In this document: piece by piece, positions 44,093 through 51,894 of the stretch
Numbering within the stretch: the stretch's first letter is position 1
Layout of the letters: every line of letters begins with the position of its first letter
Origin: JBAZOO01 sp041648735
Lineage (GTDB): Bacteria; Verrucomicrobiota; Lentisphaeria; Oligosphaerales; CAITYL01
DNA length: 64,000 nt
Assembly (NCBI GenBank): GCA_041648735.1
Contig: JBAZOO010000013.1
Span: 1-64,000 of the forward strand
Direction: 5' to 3'
Translations under genes and position numbers: made by a program
Notes under the pieces: generated by a model
Seen by the model: the letters and a program-made list of their open reading frames with translations, nothing else
The model's database searches: none
Told to the model about the DNA's origin: nothing

Positions 44093-47088
44093 GGCGCAAC
44101 CCCAAGGAACTGGATCTCCTCGACCACCAGCGCCCCCCGCTCCAGCACGGTCAGGCGGACGGCCACGGCCTGGGGATGCCCCGCAAAAGGATAATCCTCA
44201 TCCTCGTACCGCCGCCCCCGCAGGGGCAGCCGGGCGGCAAGCTCGTGCCACTTGCCGTCGGCCGTCTGCCGTTCCAGCTTCACCGCGGCACCCTCCTCCG
44301 AGCCGCGGGCCAGGCGCAGCCGCGCCAGCGGGAGTTCGCCGGCAAACTCGTAGGTGACGCTTTGCCCGCCCCGCAACTGGAAACAGGCGGCACTGCCCCG
44401 TTTCGCGACGGCGCCATCGTAGGACTTGGCCAGGTTCTTGCGGTCGCCGGTGGTGCTGGCCGCCTTGATGGGGATGGGGGGCGCCGGCCTGACCTCGTAG
44501 GCCGCCCGCAGCTCCTCGCCAGGCATGCCGTCTTGCCGGAAGGCCCGCACCCGCAGGGTGAGCGGCCGGTCAACCAGGAGCGGGCCCCGGAGGGGCGGCG
44601 ACCCGGCCCGCACCGGCGAGTCGTCCACGGTGTAGCGCAGCTCATGCGCCCCTTGGGGCGGCGTCACGGCCACGCGCACCGCATCCTGGTATTTCCCCCC
44701 ACCGGGGACGGCGCTGGGCGGCGGCAAGGCACTCGCCGCCGGGGGCCGCTCCCCCTCCCCCGCCGGCAGCAGGCAACCGGGGGGGATGACCTCCGGCTTG
44801 AGGCCCGCGGCGGCCCAGGAAAGCCGGACGGAGGCGCCGCCGGCATTTTCGAAATACTCCAGCATCAGCGGCACCGGCTTGCCCGCCACCAGCTCCGCCG
44901 TGGCCGTGTTCTCGACCGCCCGCGGCAAGGACCAGACATCAATGAGCAGGATGCCGCCCAGCCAGAGCCGCGCCCCATCGTCGCTCACCAGGTGGAAAGT
45001 GTGCGGGCCCGTCCTCTTCGGGACCAGCCGCCCCTTCCAGCAGACCGAAAAGCGGTCGGCCGGCAGCCCCGCGATTCCGGCGGGGGCGCCGGTGCCCCAG
45101 GCGAAATCAATCCGGGGATCCAGCCGGGCCGCCACAAAGTTGTCGAAGTGGGTGCCACTGAAGTAGAAGCCGCGCAGCCCCCCCTGCCGGGGAAGGTCGT
45201 CGCGCTCGCCCTTTGCGGGAAACAGCACCCCTTTCGGAATGGGCTGCCCGGAAAATCCTGGCCCGGACCAGGAAAGGGCAAGGTTCGCCTTGTCCTGCCT
45301 TTGGAAATAGTCGAGACGGAGCGCGGCCCGCCGCCCCGCCGCCAGGGTCACGGGCGGACTCGTCTCCTCCTGGGCACGGAAGGAGTCGCGCGCCACCAGC
45401 GGCTGGCCATCCACCCACAGTTGGAAACCATCGTCGCCGCGCAGATGGAAGCGGTACGGGCCGGTCACCGGCGGCTCCAGCTCCCCCTCCCAGCGCACGG
45501 AAAACCGCTCCCGCTTGAGCCGCGGGTCGGGAGCGGCGGTGTCCCACTGGAAGTCCATCTGCGGATCGAGCCGCTCGAAGACGAACTCCTCAAACTCCGC
45601 CCCCTGGTAATAGCGGCCACGCAACCCGCTGCCGCCGCGGTCGAAGCTGGCGGCGCTGGCGGGGGGGGGCGGGGCGCCTCGGAAGGGGGCGGCCAGTTCC
45701 CGCACCTTCCCCAGCAGCTCCTGGTTGGCCGGGAACTGCCGCTCAAACTCGTCCACGAGGCGGAGAATCTCGGCCGCCGGCCGCCCCGCCTGCACCGCGG
45801 CGCGCAGGGCCGCGTACAAATTGACCTCGGCCGGGGAATGCTTCACCGGCGCGGCCGCTGGCGGCGCCCCCGCCTCCTTGCCGGCCACGGCTGCCGGCCC
45901 CGGTGCCACGGGTGCCACGGCGGCCGGCGCCGGCACCGGCGCCCTCTCCCCACGCAACCCCAACCACAGGGCGACGCCGATGGCCGCCGCGACGCCAGCC
46001 GCAACCCCACCCCAGACAAGCCACCGCCGGCCGCTCCCGGCCGGCTTGGGGAGTGGCCGCTTGCGGAGGACTGGCTTCTTCAGCTTGGCCAAGGTCACGG
46101 GATCCACCGGCAACGGCCGTTGCGCCCCCTTCACGAGCGGCTGGCGGGGCATTGCCCCCCGGCGCGCCGCCGCCAAATCCTGGCGCAGCGCCTCGGCGTC
46201 CTGGTAGCGGTGTTCAGGACGCTTGGCCAGCAAAATCTCCACCACCCGCGAAGCGGCGGGGGGCAGGTCCGCCTTCACCTGGTTCGGCGGCACCAGCGGT
46301 TCCAGCAAGACTTCGTGCGCGACCTCGCCCGGGTCGGCCTCGGGAAAGGGCAGCTCCCCGGTCAGCGCCTCATAGAGGGTGACGCCAAGGCTGAAAAAGT
46401 CGCTGCGCGCGTCCCGAGCCTGCCCCAGCAGCGCCTCCGGCGAAAGGTAATGCACATCCTGGGCCACCTCCCGGAAGCGCGGATCCCGCACTGGCGCGGC
46501 GGGGCGGGCCATCCCCAGGTCAATCAGCTTGGCCGAACCGTCCTCGCCGATGATGATGTTCTCCGGCTTGATGTCGCCGTGGACCAGTTTCTGGCCGCTC
46601 CACGCCGCGGCCAAGGCGGCGGCGACCTGTTCCGCCAGGAGCAGGGCGCGGTCGGCCAGCAGCCGGCCGCTGTGCTGCAAAATCTGCTTGAGATTGCCGC
46701 CGCTGACAAACTCGGTGGCAAAATAGTAATAGCCGTCCTCCTCCCCGACCTCCAGGAACCGCGCCAAGTTGGGATGCGAAATCTGGGCCGCCGCCGCCGC
46801 CTCCCGCAAAAACTCCTGGACGTAGGCCGCGTTCTCGAACAGGGCGGGATCCAGCACCTTCAGCGCCGCCCGGACACCGGTGGAAAGCTGCACCGCCCGG
46901 TAGACCCAGCCAATGCCGCCGACCCCCAGCTCCTCCTCCAGCACAAAATCCCCAAGCACCGCCCCCGGGGCGAAACGGTTGGCCGGCACCAGCGAAATCT
47001 GGCCACATTGGCAGCAGCCCGCCGGCTCGCCCGCCAGCGAATCGTCAATCCCCACGATCCCCCGACAATGCGGACATTGGTAGCGCAT
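44089..47088 (-). CDS. Zinc-ribbon Ser/Thr protein kinase with two PA14 domains
   Basis: A 999-residue single-pass membrane kinase. Order: CxxC zinc ribbon (about 1-35; YQCPHC...CCQCGQ); kinase (about 45-305) with glycine loop GVGGIG, Lys77, HGDIKPEN at 170-177 and DLG at 190-192; a Pro/Lys linker; a membrane helix (about 356-377); a Pro/Ala linker; two PA14-like domains (about 488-630 and 637-775); a chitobiase C-terminal-like domain (about 815-885); and a final discoidin-like domain with a GxxVxVxEIQFLG ending. The catalytic-loop Arg of HRD is Gly, but the catalytic Asp, Lys and metal-binding Asp remain. PA14 and discoidin domains bind sugars, so it could sense extracellular glycans. It is divergent in layout from fba and paired with a second kinase nearby. 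Confidence 0.88.
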   Translation of the reverse strand: MRYQCPHCRGIVGIDDSLAGEPAGCCQCGQISLVPANRFAPGAVLGDFVLEEELGVGGIGWVYRAVQLSTGVRAALKVLDPALFENAAYVQEFLREAAAAAQISHPNLARFLEVGEEDGYYYFATEFVSGGNLKQILQHSGRLLADRALLLAEQVAAALAAAWSGQKLVHGDIKPENIIIGEDGSAKLIDLGMARPAAPVRDPRFREVAQDVHYLSPEALLGQARDARSDFFSLGVTLYEALTGELPFPEADPGEVAHEVLLEPLVPPNQVKADLPPAASRVVEILLAKRPEHRYQDAEALRQDLAAARRGAMPRQPLVKGAQRPLPVDPVTLAKLKKPVLRKRPLPKPAGSGRRWLVWGGVAAGVAAAIGVALWLGLRGERAPVPAPAAVAPVAPGPAAVAGKEAGAPPAAAPVKHSPAEVNLYAALRAAVQAGRPAAEILRLVDEFERQFPANQELLGKVRELAAPFRGAPPPPASAASFDRGGSGLRGRYYQGAEFEEFVFERLDPQMDFQWDTAAPDPRLKRERFSVRWEGELEPPVTGPYRFHLRGDDGFQLWVDGQPLVARDSFRAQEETSPPVTLAAGRRAALRLDYFQRQDKANLALSWSGPGFSGQPIPKGVLFPAKGERDDLPRQGGLRGFYFSGTHFDNFVAARLDPRIDFAWGTGAPAGIAGLPADRFSVCWKGRLVPKRTGPHTFHLVSDDGARLWLGGILLIDVWSLPRAVENTATAELVAGKPVPLMLEYFENAGGASVRLSWAAAGLKPEVIPPGCLLPAGEGERPPAASALPPPSAVPGGGKYQDAVRVAVTPPQGAHELRYTVDDSPVRAGSPPLRGPLLVDRPLTLRVRAFRQDGMPGEELRAAYEVRPAPPIPIKAASTTGDRKNLAKSYDGAVAKRGSAACFQLRGGQSVTYEFAGELPLARLRLARGSEEGAAVKLERQTADGKWHELAARLPLRGRRYEDEDYPFAGHPQAVAVRLTVLERGALVVEEIQFLGVAP

Positions 47089-47200
47089 GAGACCTCTTCC
47101 CGGCAGCAAAACCGTTGTCACGCCCGGCACCAACCGGCTGGGCAATGCCGCCAATGTAAAGCCGGGGTGCCGCCGGCGCAAGAATTGCCGGGAGGCCGCA

Positions 47201-47316
47201 TTGGGGACAGGTGCGCATTGGGGACAGGTGGGGCACCGGGGACGGCGCCACTGCTTTCCTGGCGGCGCGGAGCGCCCGCCCGCCAGGGAACCATCGCCTT
47301 TCTCCTTGTCCCCAAG
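47201..47316. repeat. GGGGACAGG-bracketed repeat element
   Basis: Two direct copies of TTGGGGACAGG at the left and an inverted CTTGTCCCCAAG at the right bracket about 75 bases of GC-rich, partly palindromic sequence. The ends match those of the 118-bp units at 38.4 kb but the core is different. Confidence 0.6.
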
Positions 47317-47334
47317 CCGCCGCCCAGAGACAGT

Positions 47335-47381
47335 CCGCCCCGGTGGCGCGCGGGGGGGGAGGGGAGGCGCCACCGGGGCGG
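47335..47381 (-). terminator. 15-bp perfect stem downstream of fba, probable terminator
   Basis: CCGCCCCGGTGGCGC (47335-47349) pairs exactly with GCGCCACCGGGGCGG (47367-47381). It begins 35 bases after the fba stop on the minus strand. No T-run follows, so it may act as an mRNA-end stabiliser or a non-canonical terminator. Confidence 0.6.
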
Positions 47382-47415
47382 GGAGAGGCAGTCAAAGGTC
47401 AGGAGGGGATGGCAG

Positions 47416-48399
47416 TCAGCCGCACTTGCCGCCGGAGCAGCAGCAGCAGCCCTTGCCCAGGGCGGCGCGGATTTCGGCCAGCTTGCCGGCGGAGCCGAGC
47501 TTGACGTTCTTGGCGGCAATGAACTTGGCGTACTCGGTCATGAAGATCTTGCCGGCGGGGCGCAGGTCGAAGACCTCCGGCTTGTCGCGGAACATTTCGC
47601 GGTGGACGCGGCACCAGACCAGGCGGCCGTCGGTGTCAATGTTGATCTTGGTGACGCCAAGTTCGGCGGCACGCTTGAACTGGTTGTCGTCAACCCCCTT
47701 GGCGCCCTTGAGGCTGCCGCCGGCGGCATTGATCCGGGCGACTTCCTCCTGCGGGACGGAGCTGGAGCCATGCATGACCAGCGGGAAGCCGGGGACGCGC
47801 TTCTGGATCTCGGCGAGCACGTCGAAGCGCAGCCCCTGGGAGCCGGTGAACTTGAAGGCGCCGTGGCTGGTGCCGATGGCGCAGGCCAGGGCGTCGCAGC
47901 CGGTGGCGTCCACGAAGCGCTTCACATCCTCGGGATTCGTCAGTTTCGCGTGGGCTTCCTCCACGGCGACATGCTCCTCGACGCCGCCGAGCTGGCCGAG
48001 TTCGGCCTCGACCGCGATCCCCTTGGCGTGGGCGAGGTCAACGACCTTCTTGGTGATGCGGACGTTCTCCTCGAAGGACTCGTGGCTGGCGTCGATCATC
48101 ACCGAGCTGTAGAAGCCGGAGTTGATGCAGTCGACGCAGGTCTGCTCGTCGCCATGGTCGAGGTGGACGGCGTAGACGGCGGCGGGGAAGATCTGCTCGG
48201 CGGCGCGGATGATCGCCTCCAGCATCAGCTTATGGGTGTAGTCGCGGGCGCCCTTGGAGAGCTGGATGATGAAGGGTGCCTGGCTGTCCATGCAGCCGCG
48301 GAACAGGCCCATGCACTGTTCCATGTTGTTGATGTTGTAGGCGCCGATGGCGTACTTGCCATAGGCCATCTCGAACAGGGCCTTGGTGGTGACGATCAT
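47416..48399 (-). CDS. fba: Class II fructose-bisphosphate aldolase
   Basis: A zinc-dependent aldolase of glycolysis and gluconeogenesis. The 327 residues show the metal-binding YAVHLDHGDEQ (about residue 80), EAELGQLGGVE, ACAIGTSHGAFKF, PLVMHGSSSVP and VTKINIDTDGRL. The C-terminus ends in an unusual Cys-rich tail GKGCCCCSGGKCG. A GGAG site lies nine bases before ATG 48399. The gene sits between two zinc-ribbon kinases, divergent from the second one. Confidence 0.95.
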   Translation of the reverse strand: MIVTTKALFEMAYGKYAIGAYNINNMEQCMGLFRGCMDSQAPFIIQLSKGARDYTHKLMLEAIIRAAEQIFPAAVYAVHLDHGDEQTCVDCINSGFYSSVMIDASHESFEENVRITKKVVDLAHAKGIAVEAELGQLGGVEEHVAVEEAHAKLTNPEDVKRFVDATGCDALACAIGTSHGAFKFTGSQGLRFDVLAEIQKRVPGFPLVMHGSSSVPQEEVARINAAGGSLKGAKGVDDNQFKRAAELGVTKINIDTDGRLVWCRVHREMFRDKPEVFDLRPAGKIFMTEYAKFIAAKNVKLGSAGKLAEIRAALGKGCCCCSGGKCG

Positions 48400-48461
48400 G
48401 GTGGGAGGCTCCTTCTCCAGGGGGCGCCGGCCGGGGCGGAGGCCCGGCGGCGGGGGGGGGG

Positions 48462-48491
48462 TTGCACGCGGAAAACGGAAGCGCGTAATAT
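48462..48491 (+). promoter_or_regulatory. Putative promoter of the second kinase, overlapping an fba promoter
   Basis: Plus strand: TTGCAC (48462-48467), 18 bases and TAATAT (48486-48491). On the minus strand the same AT-rich patch reads TATATTACGC and could be the -10 of fba. The two promoters would overlap. Confidence 0.45.
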
Positions 48492-48532
48492 AGTACTCGA
48501 ACTTTTCAACGGCCAAAGCGACGAGGTGCGGC

Positions 48533-50848
48533 GTGCATTTCCAGTGCAGTCATTGTGCGGCAATCGTGGAGATCGAGGATTCCGACGCGGGGCAGGCGGT
48601 GGCCTGCGGCGAATGCGGCGGCGTGGTGGTGGTGCCGGCGACGCGCTTCTCGGCGGGGGCGGTCATTGGCGACTTTGTGCTCCAGAAGGAGCTTGGCCAG
48701 GGTGGCATGGGGGTGGTCTACCTCGCCCGGCAACTGTCGCTGGACCGCCTCTGTGCGCTCAAGGTGCTTAACGCCCGCTTCGCCGCCGACGCCAACTACG
48801 TCAGCGACTTCATCCGCGAGGCGCGGGCCGCCGCCCAGCTCAACCACCCCGGCATCGTCCAGGCCTATGCCGTGGGGGAGGACGAGGGGATCTACTATTT
48901 CGCCATGGAATACGTGCAAGGCACGACCATGAAGCAGATGCTCGCCCTCAGCGGCCGGCTGGCGCCTGACCGGGCGCTGGAGATGATCGCCCAGGTCAAC
49001 ACCGCCCTCGAATTCGCCTGGCAGCACCAGAAGCTGGTCCACCGCGACATCAAGCCGGACAACATCATGCTCACCGAGTCGGGGCAGGTCAAGCTCGCCG
49101 ACCTCGGTCTCGCCCGCCCCGCCGCCGACCTGATGGACCAGGCGGCGGAGGACATCATGGGCACCCCCCAATACATCTCCCCCGAGGCGCTGCTGCAAAA
49201 GCCGCAGGACAACCGCAGCGACATCTATTCCCTGGGCGCCACCCTCTACCACGCCATCACCGGGCGCTTCCCCTATCTGGGCGACAACGCCGTCGAGTTT
49301 GCCCAGAAGCACCTCACCGAACGGCTGCTGCCCCCCAACAAGGTGATGGCGGACATCCCCGAGCCGCTCTCGCGCCTGGTGGAACTGATGATGACCAAGC
49401 GCCCCGAGCACCGCTACGCCAACTCCACCGAGCTGGCCAAGGACATCGCCCTGGTCAAGGAGGGGAAGATGCCGGAACGCCGGCTCGTGCCCGACGCGCA
49501 GCGGCCGCTGCCCGTGGAGGGGCTCAGCAGCCGGCGCAAGCTGCGGATCGGCCCCGGCGGCAAGCCGGCCGCCCCCCCCATCGGCCGGCCGCTGGTGGCA
49601 AAGAAGCGGCTGCCACTCAAGGTGATCCTCTGGCTGTTCGGCGGCGGCGTCGGTCTCCTCGCGGCGGTGGCCATCACCCTGCTCATCGTCGGCCTCATCG
49701 AGAGGAGCAAGACGCCGGAACAGAAGGAGCTGGACCGGCTGCGCAAGTCCATGACCAAGGCGCAGTACCAGGGCTATCTCGCCTTCCAGCAGGCCGCCCA
49801 GCTCAAAAAGCCGGCGGCCGAGGTGCTGGGCGCCGCCCGCGCCTTCCTCGCCGCCCACGGCGCCACCCTGCCCGCGGAGGTGCAGGCGGCCCTGGCGGAA
49901 CGCACCGCCCCCTTCGAGGAGACGGAATTGGAGAGCCTGCGCCAAGCGGCGCACGCCCGCCAGGTCACCGCCTGGAACGCGGAACTGCGCCGGCGCGCTG
50001 AGCAGGAGCAACGGCGGGCGGAGGCCGACGCCGCCGAGGCGGAACGGCTGCGCCAGCAGGAGGCGGAACGGCTGCGCCAAGAGGAGGCGAAGCGGCAGCA
50101 GGAGCTGCGCCTGGCCGAACTCAAGGGCCGCCAGCCCACCATCCGCGACCAGGCCATCGATTTCGGCCGCGACAACCGCTTCGGCGACGCCATCACGCTC
50201 TTCCGCAAATATGCCAGCGACGCCCGCGGCGCCGCCGAACTGGTGGCCTGGGCCGACCGCCAGGTGCAAGTCCAGGAGCAGGCCGAGAAATTCCTGGACC
50301 TGCTCGTGGACCAGGAACGCGCCGTCAAGGCGAAGCCCTACAACCTGGCCGAACTCGGCTACCGCGTCGGCCAGCTCCGCCTGCTCACCCGCGGCCGCTG
50401 CTCCTTCGCGGTGGAGCGGGTTGACCCCCGCACCTTTGCCCGCACCCCCGTCACCATCGAGCTGGCAATGGGCGACATCCCCACCGGCGTCCTTGTGGAG
50501 ATGGGGCGGGCCGCCGCCAGCGCCCGGCAGATGCCGGCCGCCGAGTCCAACCTGCTCACCGCCGCCTACCTGGCCGCCCGCGGCGACTTCACCTCGCTGC
50601 CGGCGATCCGGCAACTGCTCGCCGCCGCCGAGAGGGAGCTGGCCAGCTTCCTCCTCGCCGACCTGGCGGCCGCCGAGCCGCTCATGACGGAGAAGGAGTT
50701 CAGCCGCAAGCTGATCGAATTCAAGGCCAAGGCCCGGGAGGGCGACCGCCCCGCCGCCCTCCGGTTGGCCCGCGAACTCCGTGACCGCTTCACCGACCGC
50801 TGGCCCGAAATCCAGGAGGAAGTGACCGAGGCCCTGAAATCCATGTAG
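48533..50848 (+). CDS. Zinc-ribbon Ser/Thr protein kinase
   Basis: A 771-residue kinase, paralogous in its N-terminal half to the PA14 kinase. Order: zinc ribbon (1-35; FQCSHC...CGECGG); kinase (about 45-305) with GQGGMG loop, Lys77, canonical HRDIKPDN at 170-177, DLG at 190-192 and APE-like SPEA; membrane helix at about 363-388; then about 380 residues of charged helix (RRRAEQEQRRAEADAAEAERLRQQEAERLRQ coiled coil near 480-525) and a TPR-like tail. GTG start with a GAGG site. No substrate is evident. The identical layout of two kinases on either side of fba suggests one duplicated signalling unit. Confidence 0.92.
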   Translation: MHFQCSHCAAIVEIEDSDAGQAVACGECGGVVVVPATRFSAGAVIGDFVLQKELGQGGMGVVYLARQLSLDRLCALKVLNARFAADANYVSDFIREARAAAQLNHPGIVQAYAVGEDEGIYYFAMEYVQGTTMKQMLALSGRLAPDRALEMIAQVNTALEFAWQHQKLVHRDIKPDNIMLTESGQVKLADLGLARPAADLMDQAAEDIMGTPQYISPEALLQKPQDNRSDIYSLGATLYHAITGRFPYLGDNAVEFAQKHLTERLLPPNKVMADIPEPLSRLVELMMTKRPEHRYANSTELAKDIALVKEGKMPERRLVPDAQRPLPVEGLSSRRKLRIGPGGKPAAPPIGRPLVAKKRLPLKVILWLFGGGVGLLAAVAITLLIVGLIERSKTPEQKELDRLRKSMTKAQYQGYLAFQQAAQLKKPAAEVLGAARAFLAAHGATLPAEVQAALAERTAPFEETELESLRQAAHARQVTAWNAELRRRAEQEQRRAEADAAEAERLRQQEAERLRQEEAKRQQELRLAELKGRQPTIRDQAIDFGRDNRFGDAITLFRKYASDARGAAELVAWADRQVQVQEQAEKFLDLLVDQERAVKAKPYNLAELGYRVGQLRLLTRGRCSFAVERVDPRTFARTPVTIELAMGDIPTGVLVEMGRAAASARQMPAAESNLLTAAYLAARGDFTSLPAIRQLLAAAERELASFLLADLAAAEPLMTEKEFSRKLIEFKAKAREGDRPAALRLARELRDRFTDRWPEIQEEVTEALKSM

Positions 50849-50936
50849 GCCGCCCCCTGGCCTGGCCAGTTCATCCAACGATGAGCTTCGGCCGGACTTC
50901 GCGGTGGACAATTCCGGCCTGGCCCCGCTCACCGTT

Positions 50937-51815
50937 ATGCGCATCGTCCACATCTCCGATTTCCATTTCCAGGCCTGGCCCCGGGATTGGACCGCCGGCC
51001 TCGACAAGCGGCTGCTCGGCCTCTTGAACGTGGCCCTGCACCGCCGGGCCCAGTTCCATCCGGCCTACGTGGAGCGGCTGCTCGGCCGCCTCCAAAGCCT
51101 GGCGCCCGACCTGGTCGTGATCAGCGGCGACCTGACCTGCATCGGCTCGCCCGAGGAGTTCGCCCGCGCCCGGCAACGGCTGGCCCCCCTCCTCCGCCCC
51201 GGCCAGCCCCCCTGCGTCTACGTCCCCGGCAACCACGACGCCTACGTCAACCGCCAGCGGCCCCGGGCGGCGCTGGCCCAGGCGTTCGCCCAGTTCAACA
51301 ACGGCCGCTGGCCATTGGCCGCGCTGCCGGCGGAGCTGCCCTTCCCCAACCTGCGCCTGCTCCTGCTCGACGAGTGCCGCCCCACCGCCCCCTGGCAGTC
51401 CGGCGGCCACCTCCCCGCCGCCGCCCGCGCCCGGCTCGAAGCCTGGCTCGCCGAACCCCGCCGCCCCGGCGAAAAACGGATCATCGTCGGCCATTTCCCC
51501 TGCCAGGACGCCCACGGCCGGCGCCTCAGCCGCCGCCGCCGGCTGCACGGCGACGCCGACCTCCGGCTCGACCGCGCCCTCGCCACCGGCCAGGCCGACA
51601 TCGCCCTCTGCGGCCACCTCCACACCCCCTTCCTCCGCACCTACCCCAACGGCGCCATGGAAATCTGCGCCGGCGCCCTCGTCGTCCACGGCTGCCTCAA
51701 CGTGCTCGACTTCTCGCCGCTCACCGGCACCTTCCGCCAACACTGGGAAACGCTCGGCGGCAACGGCGCCGCCACCATCCCCGTCGTCGCCACCGCCCCC
51801 GTGCCGGTGGCCTGA
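50937..51815 (+). CDS. Metallophosphoesterase, calcineurin-like
   Basis: A 292-residue phosphoesterase with all five metal-site motifs: RIVHISDFHF (DxH), VVISGDLTCIG (GDxx), VPGNHDAYV (GNHD/E), RIIVGHFPC (GH) and ALCGHLHTPF (GHxH). No signal peptide is seen. Family substrates range from cyclic nucleotides to lipid phosphates (the LpxH and phosphodiesterase groups); the sequence does not choose between them. The frame opens at GTG 50904, but ATG 50937 gives the natural beta-strand start. It lies between the second kinase and clpC on the same strand. Confidence 0.87.
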   Translation: MRIVHISDFHFQAWPRDWTAGLDKRLLGLLNVALHRRAQFHPAYVERLLGRLQSLAPDLVVISGDLTCIGSPEEFARARQRLAPLLRPGQPPCVYVPGNHDAYVNRQRPRAALAQAFAQFNNGRWPLAALPAELPFPNLRLLLLDECRPTAPWQSGGHLPAAARARLEAWLAEPRRPGEKRIIVGHFPCQDAHGRRLSRRRRLHGDADLRLDRALATGQADIALCGHLHTPFLRTYPNGAMEICAGALVVHGCLNVLDFSPLTGTFRQHWETLGGNGAATIPVVATAPVPVA

Positions 51816-51894
51816 GGCCGGGCCGTTGAGGGAGTATATTGTGGGGTGATTTTCCGCCCCCGGCCCGCCGGGCCAACGCGACGCCGAAACGGAC

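Larger units (their letters stand above)
47089..47415. other. Intergenic, 327 bases: repeat element and fba hairpin
   Basis: Between fba and the PA14 kinase, both leftward. It holds two TTGGGGACAGG copies (47201-47211, 47218-47228), a facing CTTGTCCCCAAG (47305-47316) and the long hairpin at 47335-47381. No gene is supported. Confidence 0.55.

Noticed and set aside
44176..48771. 1531-residue plus-strand frame across the kinase, fba and gap
   Set aside because: It runs antisense through three well-supported genes and has no recognisable domain. It is a shadow of high GC content.
51827..51840. clpC promoter from TTGAGG and TATATT
   Set aside because: The two boxes are only about three bases apart, and no good -35 box lies at the right distance from TATATT.
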